Of a DNA stretch of 13,437 bases, positions 1 through 6,942 are shown one piece after another. Positions within the stretch are counted from its first letter, which is position 1; each line of letters begins with the position of its first letter. Source of the DNA: Hyphomonas sp. Lineage in GTDB: Bacteria > Pseudomonadota > Alphaproteobacteria > Caulobacterales > Hyphomonadaceae. The position numbers were made by a program, and so were the translations under genes. The notes beneath the pieces are model-generated. The model made no database searches. It saw only the letters and a program-made list of their open reading frames with translations, and was not told the origin of the DNA. Location of the stretch: positions 1 through 13,437 of the forward strand of contig DNFL01000121.1 of the NCBI GenBank assembly GCA_003486945.1, in the 5' to 3' direction.

Positions 1-26
1 CCCCCCCCTTCTGCCACCCGGCGCCC
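1..26. other. poly-C contig edge upstream of truA
   Basis: The window opens with eight C residues followed by a short CT-rich stretch, and no ribosome binding site is visible before the truA start. No coding sequence can be assigned in these 26 bases. In alphaproteobacteria truA often follows fmt, so this may be the damaged 3' end of an fmt-like gene, but nothing here proves it. The right end of the window shows similar poly-C decay, so the first bases are probably unreliable. Confidence 0.5.
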
Positions 27-770
27 ATGCCGCGTTACAAGCTCCTGATCGAATACCATGGCGGCCCCTATCAGGGCTGGATGCCCCTGCCGGGCAAGCC
101 GACCGTGCAGGGCGTGCTCGAAGCCGCAGCCGCCAGTCTCGATGGCCGCCCGGTCGATGTGCTCGGCGCAGGCCGCACGGATGCCGGCGTGCACGCCACC
201 GGCCAGGTCGCGCATCTCGATCTCGAACAGGACCGCCCAGCAAAGGTCGCCGACGCGCTCAACGCCCACCTGCGCCCGCATCCCATCGCTGTGCTGAAAG
301 CGGAGAAAGTCAGCGAGGATTTCCACGCTCGCTTCTCCGCCACCACGCGTCACTACCGCTATATCATCATCAACCGGCGCGCCGATCTCGCCCTCGAACG
401 CGGCCTCGCCTGGCGTGTGCCGTCGAAACTCGACGCCGCCGCCATGCACGACGCCGCGCAGCTCCTCCTCGGCCATCACGACTTCACCACCTTCCGCGAC
501 ACTGCCTGCCAGGCTGCCAGCCCGGTAAAAACGCTCGACCGTCTCGACGTCGCCCGCTTCGGCGACCGGATCGAGATCACCTGCAGCGCGCAAAGCTTCC
601 TGCACCGCCAGGTGCGCTCGATGGTCGGCAGCCTCGTCGAAGTCGGCCGCGCCCGCCATTCGGTCAGCTGGATTGGCGACATCCTGAAAGCCGCTGACCG
701 CACCCAGTGCGGCCCCATCGCGCCGGCAGATGGTCTCTATCTCGAACGCGTCGACTATCCCGCGCCCTGA
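27..770 (+). CDS. truA: tRNA pseudouridine(38-40) synthase TruA
   Basis: TruA converts uridines 38-40 in the tRNA anticodon stem-loop to pseudouridine in the cytoplasm. The 247-residue product has the family's usual length. The N-terminus [13 protein letters not shown] is the typical TruA opening, with the strand-forming motif GPYQGW soon after. The catalytic aspartate is D52 within [18 protein letters not shown] (residues 47-64). Further family signatures are [13 protein letters not shown] and the RNA-binding [18 protein letters not shown] near the C-terminus. The start at 27 is chosen because it gives the canonical N-terminus. No SD is visible, but the bases just upstream lie at the damaged window edge. 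The gene ends 72 bases before the acyl-CoA dehydrogenase. Confidence 0.97.
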   Translation: MPRYKLLIEYHGGPYQGWMPLPGKPTVQGVLEAAAASLDGRPVDVLGAGRTDAGVHATGQVAHLDLEQDRPAKVADALNAHLRPHPIAVLKAEKVSEDFHARFSATTRHYRYIIINRRADLALERGLAWRVPSKLDAAAMHDAAQLLLGHHDFTTFRDTACQAASPVKTLDRLDVARFGDRIEITCSAQSFLHRQVRSMVGSLVEVGRARHSVSWIGDILKAADRTQCGPIAPADGLYLERVDYPAP

Positions 771-784
771 CGCGTGGGCAGGCT

Positions 785-810
785 TTGTCCTCCCGCCATC
801 CGGGTTTAGC
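785..810 (+). promoter_or_regulatory. possible promoter of the acyl-CoA dehydrogenase gene
   Basis: TTGTCC (785-790) is followed after 14 bases by TTTAGC (805-810), inside the only sizeable gap before the dehydrogenase gene. Spacing and -35 box are plausible for an alphaproteobacterial housekeeping sigma factor, but the -10 is poor. The same TTGTCC also occurs before the PCuAC gene and before rimI. This is a weak call, and read-through from truA is equally possible. Confidence 0.2.
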
Positions 811-834
811 CTCCCGGCCAACGAACGAGGGAGG
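800..834 (+). promoter_or_regulatory. leader with two mutually exclusive stems, one covering the SD
   Basis: CCGGG (800-804) can pair with CCCGG (813-817) across an 8-base loop. CCTCCC (810-815) can instead pair with GGGAGG (829-834), which is the SD of the acyl-CoA dehydrogenase. Bases 813-815 belong to both stems, so the two cannot form together. A second CCTCCC at 789-794 offers another partner for the SD. The inverted repeats are seen directly. A regulatory switch is inference, and short CT-rich repeats are common in GC-rich leaders. Confidence 0.3.
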
Positions 835-842
835 AAGCCGCA

Positions 843-2078
843 ATGGCCATCGATTTCACGATTCCGGAAGATGCAAAGGAAGTGCGCGAGCGCGTGCGCC
901 GCTGGGTGCAGGAAGAGTGCATCCCCGCCGAGAAACAGATGTCGGCCGGCAAGCCTTACAAGGAAGTTCTCACGGAGCTGCGCAAGAAAGCCCGCGCGCA
1001 GGGCCTCTGGCTGCCCTTCATCCCGAAGGAACATGGCGGCATGGGCCTCGGCCCGCTCGCCAATGCCCTCGTGCAGATGGAACTCGGCCAGAGCCATCTT
1101 GGCGCCCTGTCGATGAATTCTCAAGGTCCGGACGATGCAACCATGCTGACCCTGCTCGCGCACGGCACGGACTTCCAGAAAGAGAAATATCTGAAGCCGC
1201 TGTTCAATGGTGACAAGCGCATCTGCTATTCGATGACCGAGAAAGCAGCCGGCGCCGACGCCACCGGCATGCAGACGACCGCCGTGAAGGATGGCAAGGG
1301 CAACTATGTTCTCAACGGCGAGAAATGGTTCTCCTCCGCCGCCACCGCCGCCGACATCGCCGTCGTCATGGCCAAGACCAATCCGGAAGCGCCGCGCCAC
1401 CAGCAATACTCCACTTTCATCGTCGAGCTGCCCAATCCCGGCTACAAGATCCTGCGCGACATCCCCACGATGGCCGTGCACGGCAAGCACTATACCGAAA
1501 TGGGCGGCGGCCATGCCGAGGTGAAGATCGAAAACCTCGTCGTGCCGGAAGCTAATCTTCTGGGCGGGGAAGGGATGGGCTTCGCCATGGGCCAGCACCG
1601 TCTCGCCTATGGCCGCCTGCGCCACGGCATGCACAATGTTGCGATGGCCCAGCGCGCCCTTGATCTGGCTACGGAACATGTCACCAAACGCTCGACCTTC
1701 GGCAAGGGTCTCGAAGATCGCCAGGGCGTGCAGTTCATGCTCGCCGAATGCGCCAGCCAGCTCTACATCGCCCGCCTCATGCTGATGCACATCGCCTACA
1801 AGGCGGAGAACGGCATGGACATCCGCCAGGAAAACGGCATCGCCAAGGTCTTCCTCGCCAACATGGTGCACAAGGTCGTCGACACCGCCATCCAGCTGCA
1901 CGGCGCGCTCGGCTATTCGCTCGATACGCCGCTCGCCGCCTGGTACACCCATATCCGTTCGCAGCGCCTCGTTGACGGTCCGGACGAAGTGCACAAGTGG
2001 ATCACCGGCAAGAACGTCATCCGCGCCTTCAAGAAGGATGGCACGACGGCCGCCGCTGCGGGAGGAGACCTCCTCTGA
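843..2078 (+). CDS. acyl-CoA dehydrogenase family protein (ACAD10/11-like)
   Basis: This is an FAD-dependent enzyme expected to introduce an alpha-beta double bond into an acyl-CoA and pass electrons to ETF; the substrate is unknown. The 411-residue length fits a full ACAD. The three parts are visible: an N-terminal helical domain (about 1-130), a middle beta domain with YSMTEKAAGADATGMQT and NGEKWFSSAA, and a C-terminal helical domain (about 240-395) with TKRSTFGKGLEDRQGVQFMLAE and QLHGALGYS. The segment VDGPDEVHK (377-385) resembles the ADGPDEVH signature of ACAD10/11-type enzymes. At the position where many ACADs have the catalytic Glu of YEGT, this protein appears to have D378. The start at 843 follows a strong SD (GGGAGGAA, about 828-836). 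The stop overlaps the EthD-domain gene, so the two are probably co-translated. Confidence 0.93.
   Translation: MAIDFTIPEDAKEVRERVRRWVQEECIPAEKQMSAGKPYKEVLTELRKKARAQGLWLPFIPKEHGGMGLGPLANALVQMELGQSHLGALSMNSQGPDDATMLTLLAHGTDFQKEKYLKPLFNGDKRICYSMTEKAAGADATGMQTTAVKDGKGNYVLNGEKWFSSAATAADIAVVMAKTNPEAPRHQQYSTFIVELPNPGYKILRDIPTMAVHGKHYTEMGGGHAEVKIENLVVPEANLLGGEGMGFAMGQHRLAYGRLRHGMHNVAMAQRALDLATEHVTKRSTFGKGLEDRQGVQFMLAECASQLYIARLMLMHIAYKAENGMDIRQENGIAKVFLANMVHKVVDTAIQLHGALGYSLDTPLAAWYTHIRSQRLVDGPDEVHKWITGKNVIRAFKKDGTTAAAAGGDLL
2061..2073 (+). promoter_or_regulatory. SD hairpin that decides the EthD-gene start
   Basis: GGAGG (2061-2065), loop AGA, and CCTCC (2069-2073) form a perfect 5-bp hairpin within the last codons of the acyl-CoA dehydrogenase gene. 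The 5' arm, with the following AG, is a near-ideal SD (GGAGGAG, 2061-2067). It ends 7 bases before the CTG at 2075. A ribosome finishing the upstream gene would melt the hairpin and expose the SD, which is the classic arrangement for translational coupling. The pairing and spacing are seen; the coupling is inferred. Confidence 0.55.
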
Positions 2079-2443
2079 TCAAGCTCACCTTCTGCCTGCG
2101 CCGCCTGCCACATCTCTCCCGCGAGGACTTCCAGCGCTACTGGCGGGAAACCCACGCCCCGCTGGTGGCTGCCCGGGCGAAGACGCTCGGCATCGTGCGC
2201 TACGAACAGGTGCATACCGGCTTTGACGAACTCAATGCCGGTATCCGCGCCTCAAGGAACGCGCCGGAGCCCTATGACGGCATCGCCGAAATCTGGTTCG
2301 AAAGCGAAGCGGCCATGCGCGCCGCCGGGCAGAACCCCGGCGCCGCCGCTGCGGCTGTCGAACTCCTTGAAGACGAACGCAAATTTATCGATCTTGCGAA
2401 TTCCCCCCTCTGGTTCAACCGGGTGCACACCATCGTCGGATGA
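2075..2443 (+). CDS. EthD-domain protein, probable CTG start
   Basis: This is a 122-residue EthD-family protein of the dimeric alpha-beta barrel (ferredoxin-like) superfamily. EthD was named from ether-degradation clusters, and its exact biochemical role is poorly defined. The sequence L/M-IKLTFCLRRLPHLSREDFQ followed by RYWRETHAPLV is the typical opening of these proteins, and the C-terminal SPLWFNRVHTIVG also fits. No ATG, GTG or TTG lies where the family starts. The only in-frame ATG, at 1997, would add 26 residues that lie antiparallel to nothing known and are read inside the dehydrogenase. CTG at 2075 gives the expected MIKLTF-like N-terminus and sits 7 bases after a perfect SD. It overlaps the upstream TGA as CTGA. 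ATC at 2078 is a less likely alternative start. Co-expression with the dehydrogenase suggests a shared catabolic role. Confidence 0.85.
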   Translation: MIKLTFCLRRLPHLSREDFQRYWRETHAPLVAARAKTLGIVRYEQVHTGFDELNAGIRASRNAPEPYDGIAEIWFESEAAMRAAGQNPGAAAAAVELLEDERKFIDLANSPLWFNRVHTIVG

Positions 2444-2480
2444 GGCGTTTCGGCCCCATGGCCGGGACCTGCAAACCTGC

Positions 2481-2495
2481 TATGTAGACGCCAGA
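2481..2495 (+). promoter_or_regulatory. possible -10 box for a leaderless glnD transcript
   Basis: TATGTA (2481-2486), preceded by GC, lies 8 bases before the glnD ATG, and no SD is present. That spacing would put the transcription start at or next to the A of ATG. No convincing -35 is visible. Leaderless mRNAs are well known in Caulobacter. Alternatively glnD is simply read from the upstream transcript with weak initiation. Confidence 0.25.
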
Positions 2496-5338
2496 TGACG
2501 CGCGCCACCGAAACCCCGCCCACTTTCCTGAACACCGGCCGCCCGGCCGTCGCCCGCCGCCCCGGCAAGTGGCGGATTGCCGACATTATCGATGGCCGCG
2601 CCCTCCGGGTGAAGCTCACCGCCGCGGCGCTGGACAATATCAACAATCCCTCCGCCGCCCGCAAACAGGCGCTGAACCTCCTGCACGGCGCCATGTTCCG
2701 AGGCCGCCTGATCGCGCAGGAACGCCTCCAGCAGGGCGCTGACGGTCTCGACACCGCCCGCCTCCTCGCCGCCGTGCAGGACGAGGTGATCCACGCCCTC
2801 TACGATTTCACCGTCACCCACGTTCACCGCGCCTCCAACCCCACCGAGGCCGAGCGCATCGCCGTCATGGCCACCGGCGGCTATGGCCGCAGCGTCATGG
2901 CGCCGTCCTCCGATACAGACCTTCTCTTCCTGCGCGCCTACAAGGCCAGTCCGCATACAGAGAGTGTCGTCGAATACATGCTCTACGCCCTCTGGGACAT
3001 GGGCCTGAAAGTCGGCAACGCTTTCCGCGCGCCGATCGATTGCGTCAAGCTCGCCCTCGAAGACGTCACCATCAAGACAAGTCTGCTCGATGCCCGCTTC
3101 ATCTGCGGCGACGAAACCCTCGCCAACGACATGATGGCGCTCTACCAGCGCGACGCTGTCAAAGGCCGCGACGCGCAGTTCATTGCCGACAAGCTCGCCG
3201 AACGCGACGCGCGCCACTCGCGCACCGGCGATGCGCGCTATGTCGTCGAGCCGAACCTGAAAGAAGGCAAGGGGGGCTTGCGCGACCTGCAGACGCTCTA
3301 CTGGATCGTCAAGCACATGTATGGCGGCAACATACTCGAAGAAGTGATGCGCGCTGGTCCGTTCACGGATCATGAGGTCGCCGTCTTCATCCGCGCCGGC
3401 CGGTTCCTCTGGACCGTGCGCTGCCACATGCATTTCGTCACCGGCCGCGCAGAGGACCGGCTCAGCTTTGACCTGCAGCCCGAAATTGCCGCCCGCATGG
3501 GCTACCGCGACCGCGAAGGCCAGCAGGGCGTCGAGCGGTTCATGAAGCGCTACTTCCTCGTCGCGAAAGATGTCGGCGGGCTGACACGCATCCTCGCCGC
3601 CAAGCTCGAAGCCGACCACAAGAAAAAGCCGGAGGGCCTGCGCCGCTTCCTGCCCACGCGTGCCCCGCAGGCGATGCCCGAAGCCGGTTTCCAGATCGAG
3701 GCCGGCCGCGTCAGCATCACCGAGGAAGATGTGATGGAGCGCGATCCGCTCAACATGATCCGACTTTTCACCATCGCTCGTCGCGAGCAGAAAGACATCC
3801 ACCCCGCCGCGCTCACCGCGCTCACCCGCAGTCTGCGCGGCCTCGGAGAGACCGTGCGCGAAAAACCCGAGGCGCGAAAGCTGATCCTCGACTCCATTCT
3901 CGGCGGCAATGATCCCGGCCCCACGCTGCGCCGCATGAACGATGCCGGCGTGCTCGGCAAGGCGATCCCGGAATTCGGCTCCATCGTCGCGCAAACGCAG
4001 TTCAACATGTATCATCATTACACGGTCGATGAGCACACGCTGCGCGCCGTGGAGACGATCTCCGACATCGAGCATGGCCGTGGCAACATCGCCCCGCTCG
4101 CCACCGAACTCTTCGGCCAGATTGAAAATCGCCGCGCGCTCTATCTTGCCATGCTTCTGCACGACACCGGCAAGGGGAAGGGCGACCAGCAGGAAGCCGG
4201 CATGCTCACCTCGCGCCGCGCCTGCGAACGCCTCGGCCTGCCGGATGAGGAAACCGATCTCGTCGCCTGGCTCGTCGGCCACCATCTGGAAATGAGCGAA
4301 ACCGCGCAGAAGCGCGACATCTCCGATCCGCGCACCGTGGCAAAGTTCGCCCGCCTCTGCGGCTCGCTCGAACGCTTGCGCCTGCTCTACATCCTCACCG
4401 TCGCCGATATCAAAGCCGTCGGCCCCGCCGTCTGGAACGCATGGAAAGGCCAGCTCCTCGCTGACCTCTACCACAACACCGCTGCCGCCCTGCGCGGCGG
4501 GCGCACGGACGAGGCCGAAGTGTTGATGGAGCTCGAACGCCGCGCCGAAAAACGCCGCGCGTCGATCATCGACAAGCTCGGCGCCCTCCCGCCGCTGCTG
4601 CTCGAACTCGAAACTGCCTACTGGACAGGCTTCGACGAGAACGACATCGCCTGGCATGCAGGTGCGCTGGCAAAAAGCGGCGAGATTGTCACGACACGGA
4701 TGGCGCCTGAAGGCGGCGCCGTCGCGCTGCTCGTCTCCGGCAAGGACCGCACCGGCCTCTTCGCAGACCTCGCCGGCACGCTCGCCCTGCTCGGCGCCAA
4801 CATCGTCGCGGCGCAGGTCTTCACCTCGCGCGGCGGGCGCATCGTCGACGTCTTCATGCTGCAGGACATCCGAGGCCTGCCGTTCGGCGCGGACGATCCG
4901 GCCCGCCTTGCCGGTCTGGAGAAAGCCATCCTCGCCGCGCTTGCCGGCAATCCGCCCAAGGGCGGCGTCAAGGGCCGCACCGGCCGACGCGAGGCTGCTT
5001 TCCTCGTCCAGCCCTCAGTGCAGATCCACGACGACATGTCCGCTGAATACACTGTCATCGACATTGCAGGGCGCGACCGCCCCGGCCTCCTGCACGAAGT
5101 GGCGGAAGTTCTCGCAGAGCAGAGACTGTCGATCCACTCCGCCCATATCGCTTCCTATGGCGAGCGGGTGTTCGATGCCTTCTATGTGCAGCTAGAAAAT
5201 GCCTCGGCCCGCCTTTCAAAGGCCCGGAAGGAGACCCTGAAAGAGCGCCTTCTCGCGGTCCTCTCGCGCGAGGAGCCGGACGGTCCGCACACGCCTGCCC
5301 GGAAACTCCGGCGCTCGCGGGCCGTGGACAGCTTCTGA
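2495..5338 (+). CDS. glnD: bifunctional [protein-PII] uridylyltransferase / uridylyl-removing enzyme GlnD
   Basis: GlnD is the cytoplasmic glutamine sensor that adds UMP to PII proteins when glutamine is low and removes it when glutamine is high, setting the activity of glutamine synthetase control and Ntr signalling. The 947 residues match the usual alphaproteobacterial length. The nucleotidyltransferase motif is GGYGRSVMAPSSDTDLLF (128-145), with D140 and D142 as metal ligands. The PII-UTase linker region includes EPNLKEGKGGLRDLQTL. The HD hydrolase motif is LLHDTGKGKGD with H556/D557. ACT domain 1 begins near 743 (SGKDRTGLFADLAGTLALLG) and ACT domain 2 near 850 (AGRDRPGLLHEVAEVLAEQ); these bind glutamine. 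S133 replaces the glycine common in the loop after GR, but the catalytic pair is kept. murJ follows after 22 bases, so the two are likely co-transcribed. Confidence 0.98.
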   Translation: MTRATETPPTFLNTGRPAVARRPGKWRIADIIDGRALRVKLTAAALDNINNPSAARKQALNLLHGAMFRGRLIAQERLQQGADGLDTARLLAAVQDEVIHALYDFTVTHVHRASNPTEAERIAVMATGGYGRSVMAPSSDTDLLFLRAYKASPHTESVVEYMLYALWDMGLKVGNAFRAPIDCVKLALEDVTIKTSLLDARFICGDETLANDMMALYQRDAVKGRDAQFIADKLAERDARHSRTGDARYVVEPNLKEGKGGLRDLQTLYWIVKHMYGGNILEEVMRAGPFTDHEVAVFIRAGRFLWTVRCHMHFVTGRAEDRLSFDLQPEIAARMGYRDREGQQGVERFMKRYFLVAKDVGGLTRILAAKLEADHKKKPEGLRRFLPTRAPQAMPEAGFQIEAGRVSITEEDVMERDPLNMIRLFTIARREQKDIHPAALTALTRSLRGLGETVREKPEARKLILDSILGGNDPGPTLRRMNDAGVLGKAIPEFGSIVAQTQFNMYHHYTVDEHTLRAVETISDIEHGRGNIAPLATELFGQIENRRALYLAMLLHDTGKGKGDQQEAGMLTSRRACERLGLPDEETDLVAWLVGHHLEMSETAQKRDISDPRTVAKFARLCGSLERLRLLYILTVADIKAVGPAVWNAWKGQLLADLYHNTAAALRGGRTDEAEVLMELERRAEKRRASIIDKLGALPPLLLELETAYWTGFDENDIAWHAGALAKSGEIVTTRMAPEGGAVALLVSGKDRTGLFADLAGTLALLGANIVAAQVFTSRGGRIVDVFMLQDIRGLPFGADDPARLAGLEKAILAALAGNPPKGGVKGRTGRREAAFLVQPSVQIHDDMSAEYTVIDIAGRDRPGLLHEVAEVLAEQRLSIHSAHIASYGERVFDAFYVQLENASARLSKARKETLKERLLAVLSREEPDGPHTPARKLRRSRAVDSF

Positions 5339-5360
5339 GAATTCGGGAAAGCGTTGGCCT

Positions 5361-6917
5361 ATGAGCCTTGTGCGCAATACGGCCGTCCAGGCCTCGCTGA
5401 CCTTCGCAAGCCGCATTCTCGGCTTTGCGCGCGACATCATCCTTGCCGCCAAGATCGGGGCAGGGCCGGTCGGCGATGCATGGGCCACCGCCCAGCAATT
5501 CCCGAACCTCTTCCGTCGCATCTTCGCCGAAGGCGCGTTCGCTTCCGCCTTCGTGCCCACCTATGCGCGCACGCTGGAGGCTGAGGGCGCCGAAGCCGCC
5601 AGGGCCGTGGCAGAAGACGCAATGCGCGTCCTCTTCGCCATCACTGCCGCGCTCACCATCCTTGCCCAGCTCTTCATGCCCTGGGTCCTACTTGTCATTC
5701 ATGGGGGGCAGGCGAACGACACGGAGAACTACAATCTGGCCGTGCTGCTCACCCGCATCACCATGCCCTACCTCACCTTCATGGCGATTGCGGCGCTGCT
5801 CTCTGGCGTGCTCAACTCGCTCGAACGGTTCATCCTCTCCGCCGGCGCTCCGACGCTGCTGAACCTCTGCCTCATTCCCGCAGGCCTCCTCGGCACCACG
5901 CCGCAAGTCACGACGCTCTACGCCGCCATCGCCTTCTTCATCTCCGGCCTCCTGCAGGTCGGCGCGCTCTGGTGGGGCACCTCGCGCCAGAAGGTGAAGC
6001 TCAGCCTGATCGGCATGCCGCGCCTGACGCCCGCCGTGAAGAAAGTGCTGATGCTCGCCGTGCCCGGCACGATCGCGGCCTCCGGCACGCAGATCAACAT
6101 CATCGTCAGCCAGTCGCTCGCCAGTTTCGAAGTCGGCGCCAAGAGCTGGCTCTACGCCGCGGATCGCCTCTACCAGCTGCCTCTCGGCCTCGTCGGTGTT
6201 GCCGTCGGTATCGCCATCCTGCCGCGCCTCAGCCGCGCCGCGCGGGCAGGGGACGCAGAGACAGGCACGCGCACCATGGATGACGGCCTCGGTCTCGCCA
6301 TGGCGCTCACCTTTCCGGCCGCTGCCGGTCTGATGATCGCGCCGGTTTTTCTCATCGATGCCTTCTTCGTGCGCGGCGCCTTCCTACCGTCCGATGCAGC
6401 GGCCGCCGGCGCAGCGCTCTTCCACTTCGCCTGGGGCGTGCCCGCCTTCGTGCTGATCAAGGTGCTCGCTCCGCCGTACTTCGCTCGCGAGGACACGAAA
6501 ACGCCAATGCGCTTTGCCCTCGTCTCGGTTGTCCTCAACACGGTGCTCGGCGCTGGCCTTTTCTTCTGGATGAAGCAGCACGGCGGGCAGGGTTTCACCG
6601 GCCTCGCCATCGCCACCAGCGCTGCAGCCTGGGCGAACGCCCTGATGCTCTGGGTCACGCTCGGCCGGCGCGGCTGGTACCGGCCCGGGCCCACCCTCGT
6701 GCCTGGCCTCCTGCGCGCCTTCGCGGCCACGCTCATCCTCTCCGCCGTCGTCGCCCTGATGCTCTGGCAGCTGCCCGCCATCCAGGCCTGGCTCTACGGT
6801 TCCAAGGCCCTCGCCGCCGCCGCGATGGTGTTTGCCGCCGCCATAACCTACGCCGTCGCCGCCCTCCTCACGGGGGCGGTCCGCATCAGTGACATCCGTC
6901 AGGCTTTGCGCCGCTGA
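5361..6917 (+). CDS. murJ: lipid II flippase MurJ (MviN family)
   Basis: MurJ moves the undecaprenyl-linked peptidoglycan precursor lipid II from the inner to the outer face of the cytoplasmic membrane. The 518-residue product is almost wholly hydrophobic and should hold about 14 membrane helices, as the MOP-exporter superfamily requires. Residues that are important in E. coli MurJ fall at the same or nearly the same numbers here: R18, R24, D39 and R52 (in ASRILGFARD, GDAWATAQQFPNLFRRIFAEGAF), and D268/R269 in YAADRLYQLPLG. The start at 5361 gives the standard MSLVRNTAVQASLTFASRILG N-terminus. A weak GGGAAAG lies about 9 bases upstream. Only 22 bases separate it from glnD and 25 from trpS, an order seen in many alphaproteobacteria. 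Confidence 0.97.
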   Translation: MSLVRNTAVQASLTFASRILGFARDIILAAKIGAGPVGDAWATAQQFPNLFRRIFAEGAFASAFVPTYARTLEAEGAEAARAVAEDAMRVLFAITAALTILAQLFMPWVLLVIHGGQANDTENYNLAVLLTRITMPYLTFMAIAALLSGVLNSLERFILSAGAPTLLNLCLIPAGLLGTTPQVTTLYAAIAFFISGLLQVGALWWGTSRQKVKLSLIGMPRLTPAVKKVLMLAVPGTIAASGTQINIIVSQSLASFEVGAKSWLYAADRLYQLPLGLVGVAVGIAILPRLSRAARAGDAETGTRTMDDGLGLAMALTFPAAAGLMIAPVFLIDAFFVRGAFLPSDAAAAGAALFHFAWGVPAFVLIKVLAPPYFAREDTKTPMRFALVSVVLNTVLGAGLFFWMKQHGGQGFTGLAIATSAAAWANALMLWVTLGRRGWYRPGPTLVPGLLRAFAATLILSAVVALMLWQLPAIQAWLYGSKALAAAAMVFAAAITYAVAALLTGAVRISDIRQALRR

Positions 6918-6933
6918 TCAAACGCGCTAAACG
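6906..6933 (+). promoter_or_regulatory. possible trpS promoter
   Basis: TTGCGC (6906-6911), 14 bases, then GCTAAACG (6926-6933) resemble the Caulobacter housekeeping pattern TTGACGS-N(10-14)-GCTANAWC. The -10 lies about 10 bases before the trpS ATG, so any leader would be very short. No SD precedes trpS. The -35 overlaps the end of murJ. The match is partial and unproven. Confidence 0.3.
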
Positions 6934-6942
6934 CCCCGCACC

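Noticed and set aside
707..1213. A plus-strand open frame bridging the end of truA and the start of the acyl-CoA dehydrogenase gene
   Set aside because: It is Arg/Pro-rich and without motifs, and it runs through the SD and first third of the dehydrogenase in another frame.
2480..4657. A 725-codon open frame on the minus strand across glnD
   Set aside because: It lies wholly opposite GlnD, which has all of its domains. It has low-complexity Ala/Gly/Val/Glu/Asp-rich content and no recognisable domain. Long antisense frames are expected opposite GC-rich coding DNA.
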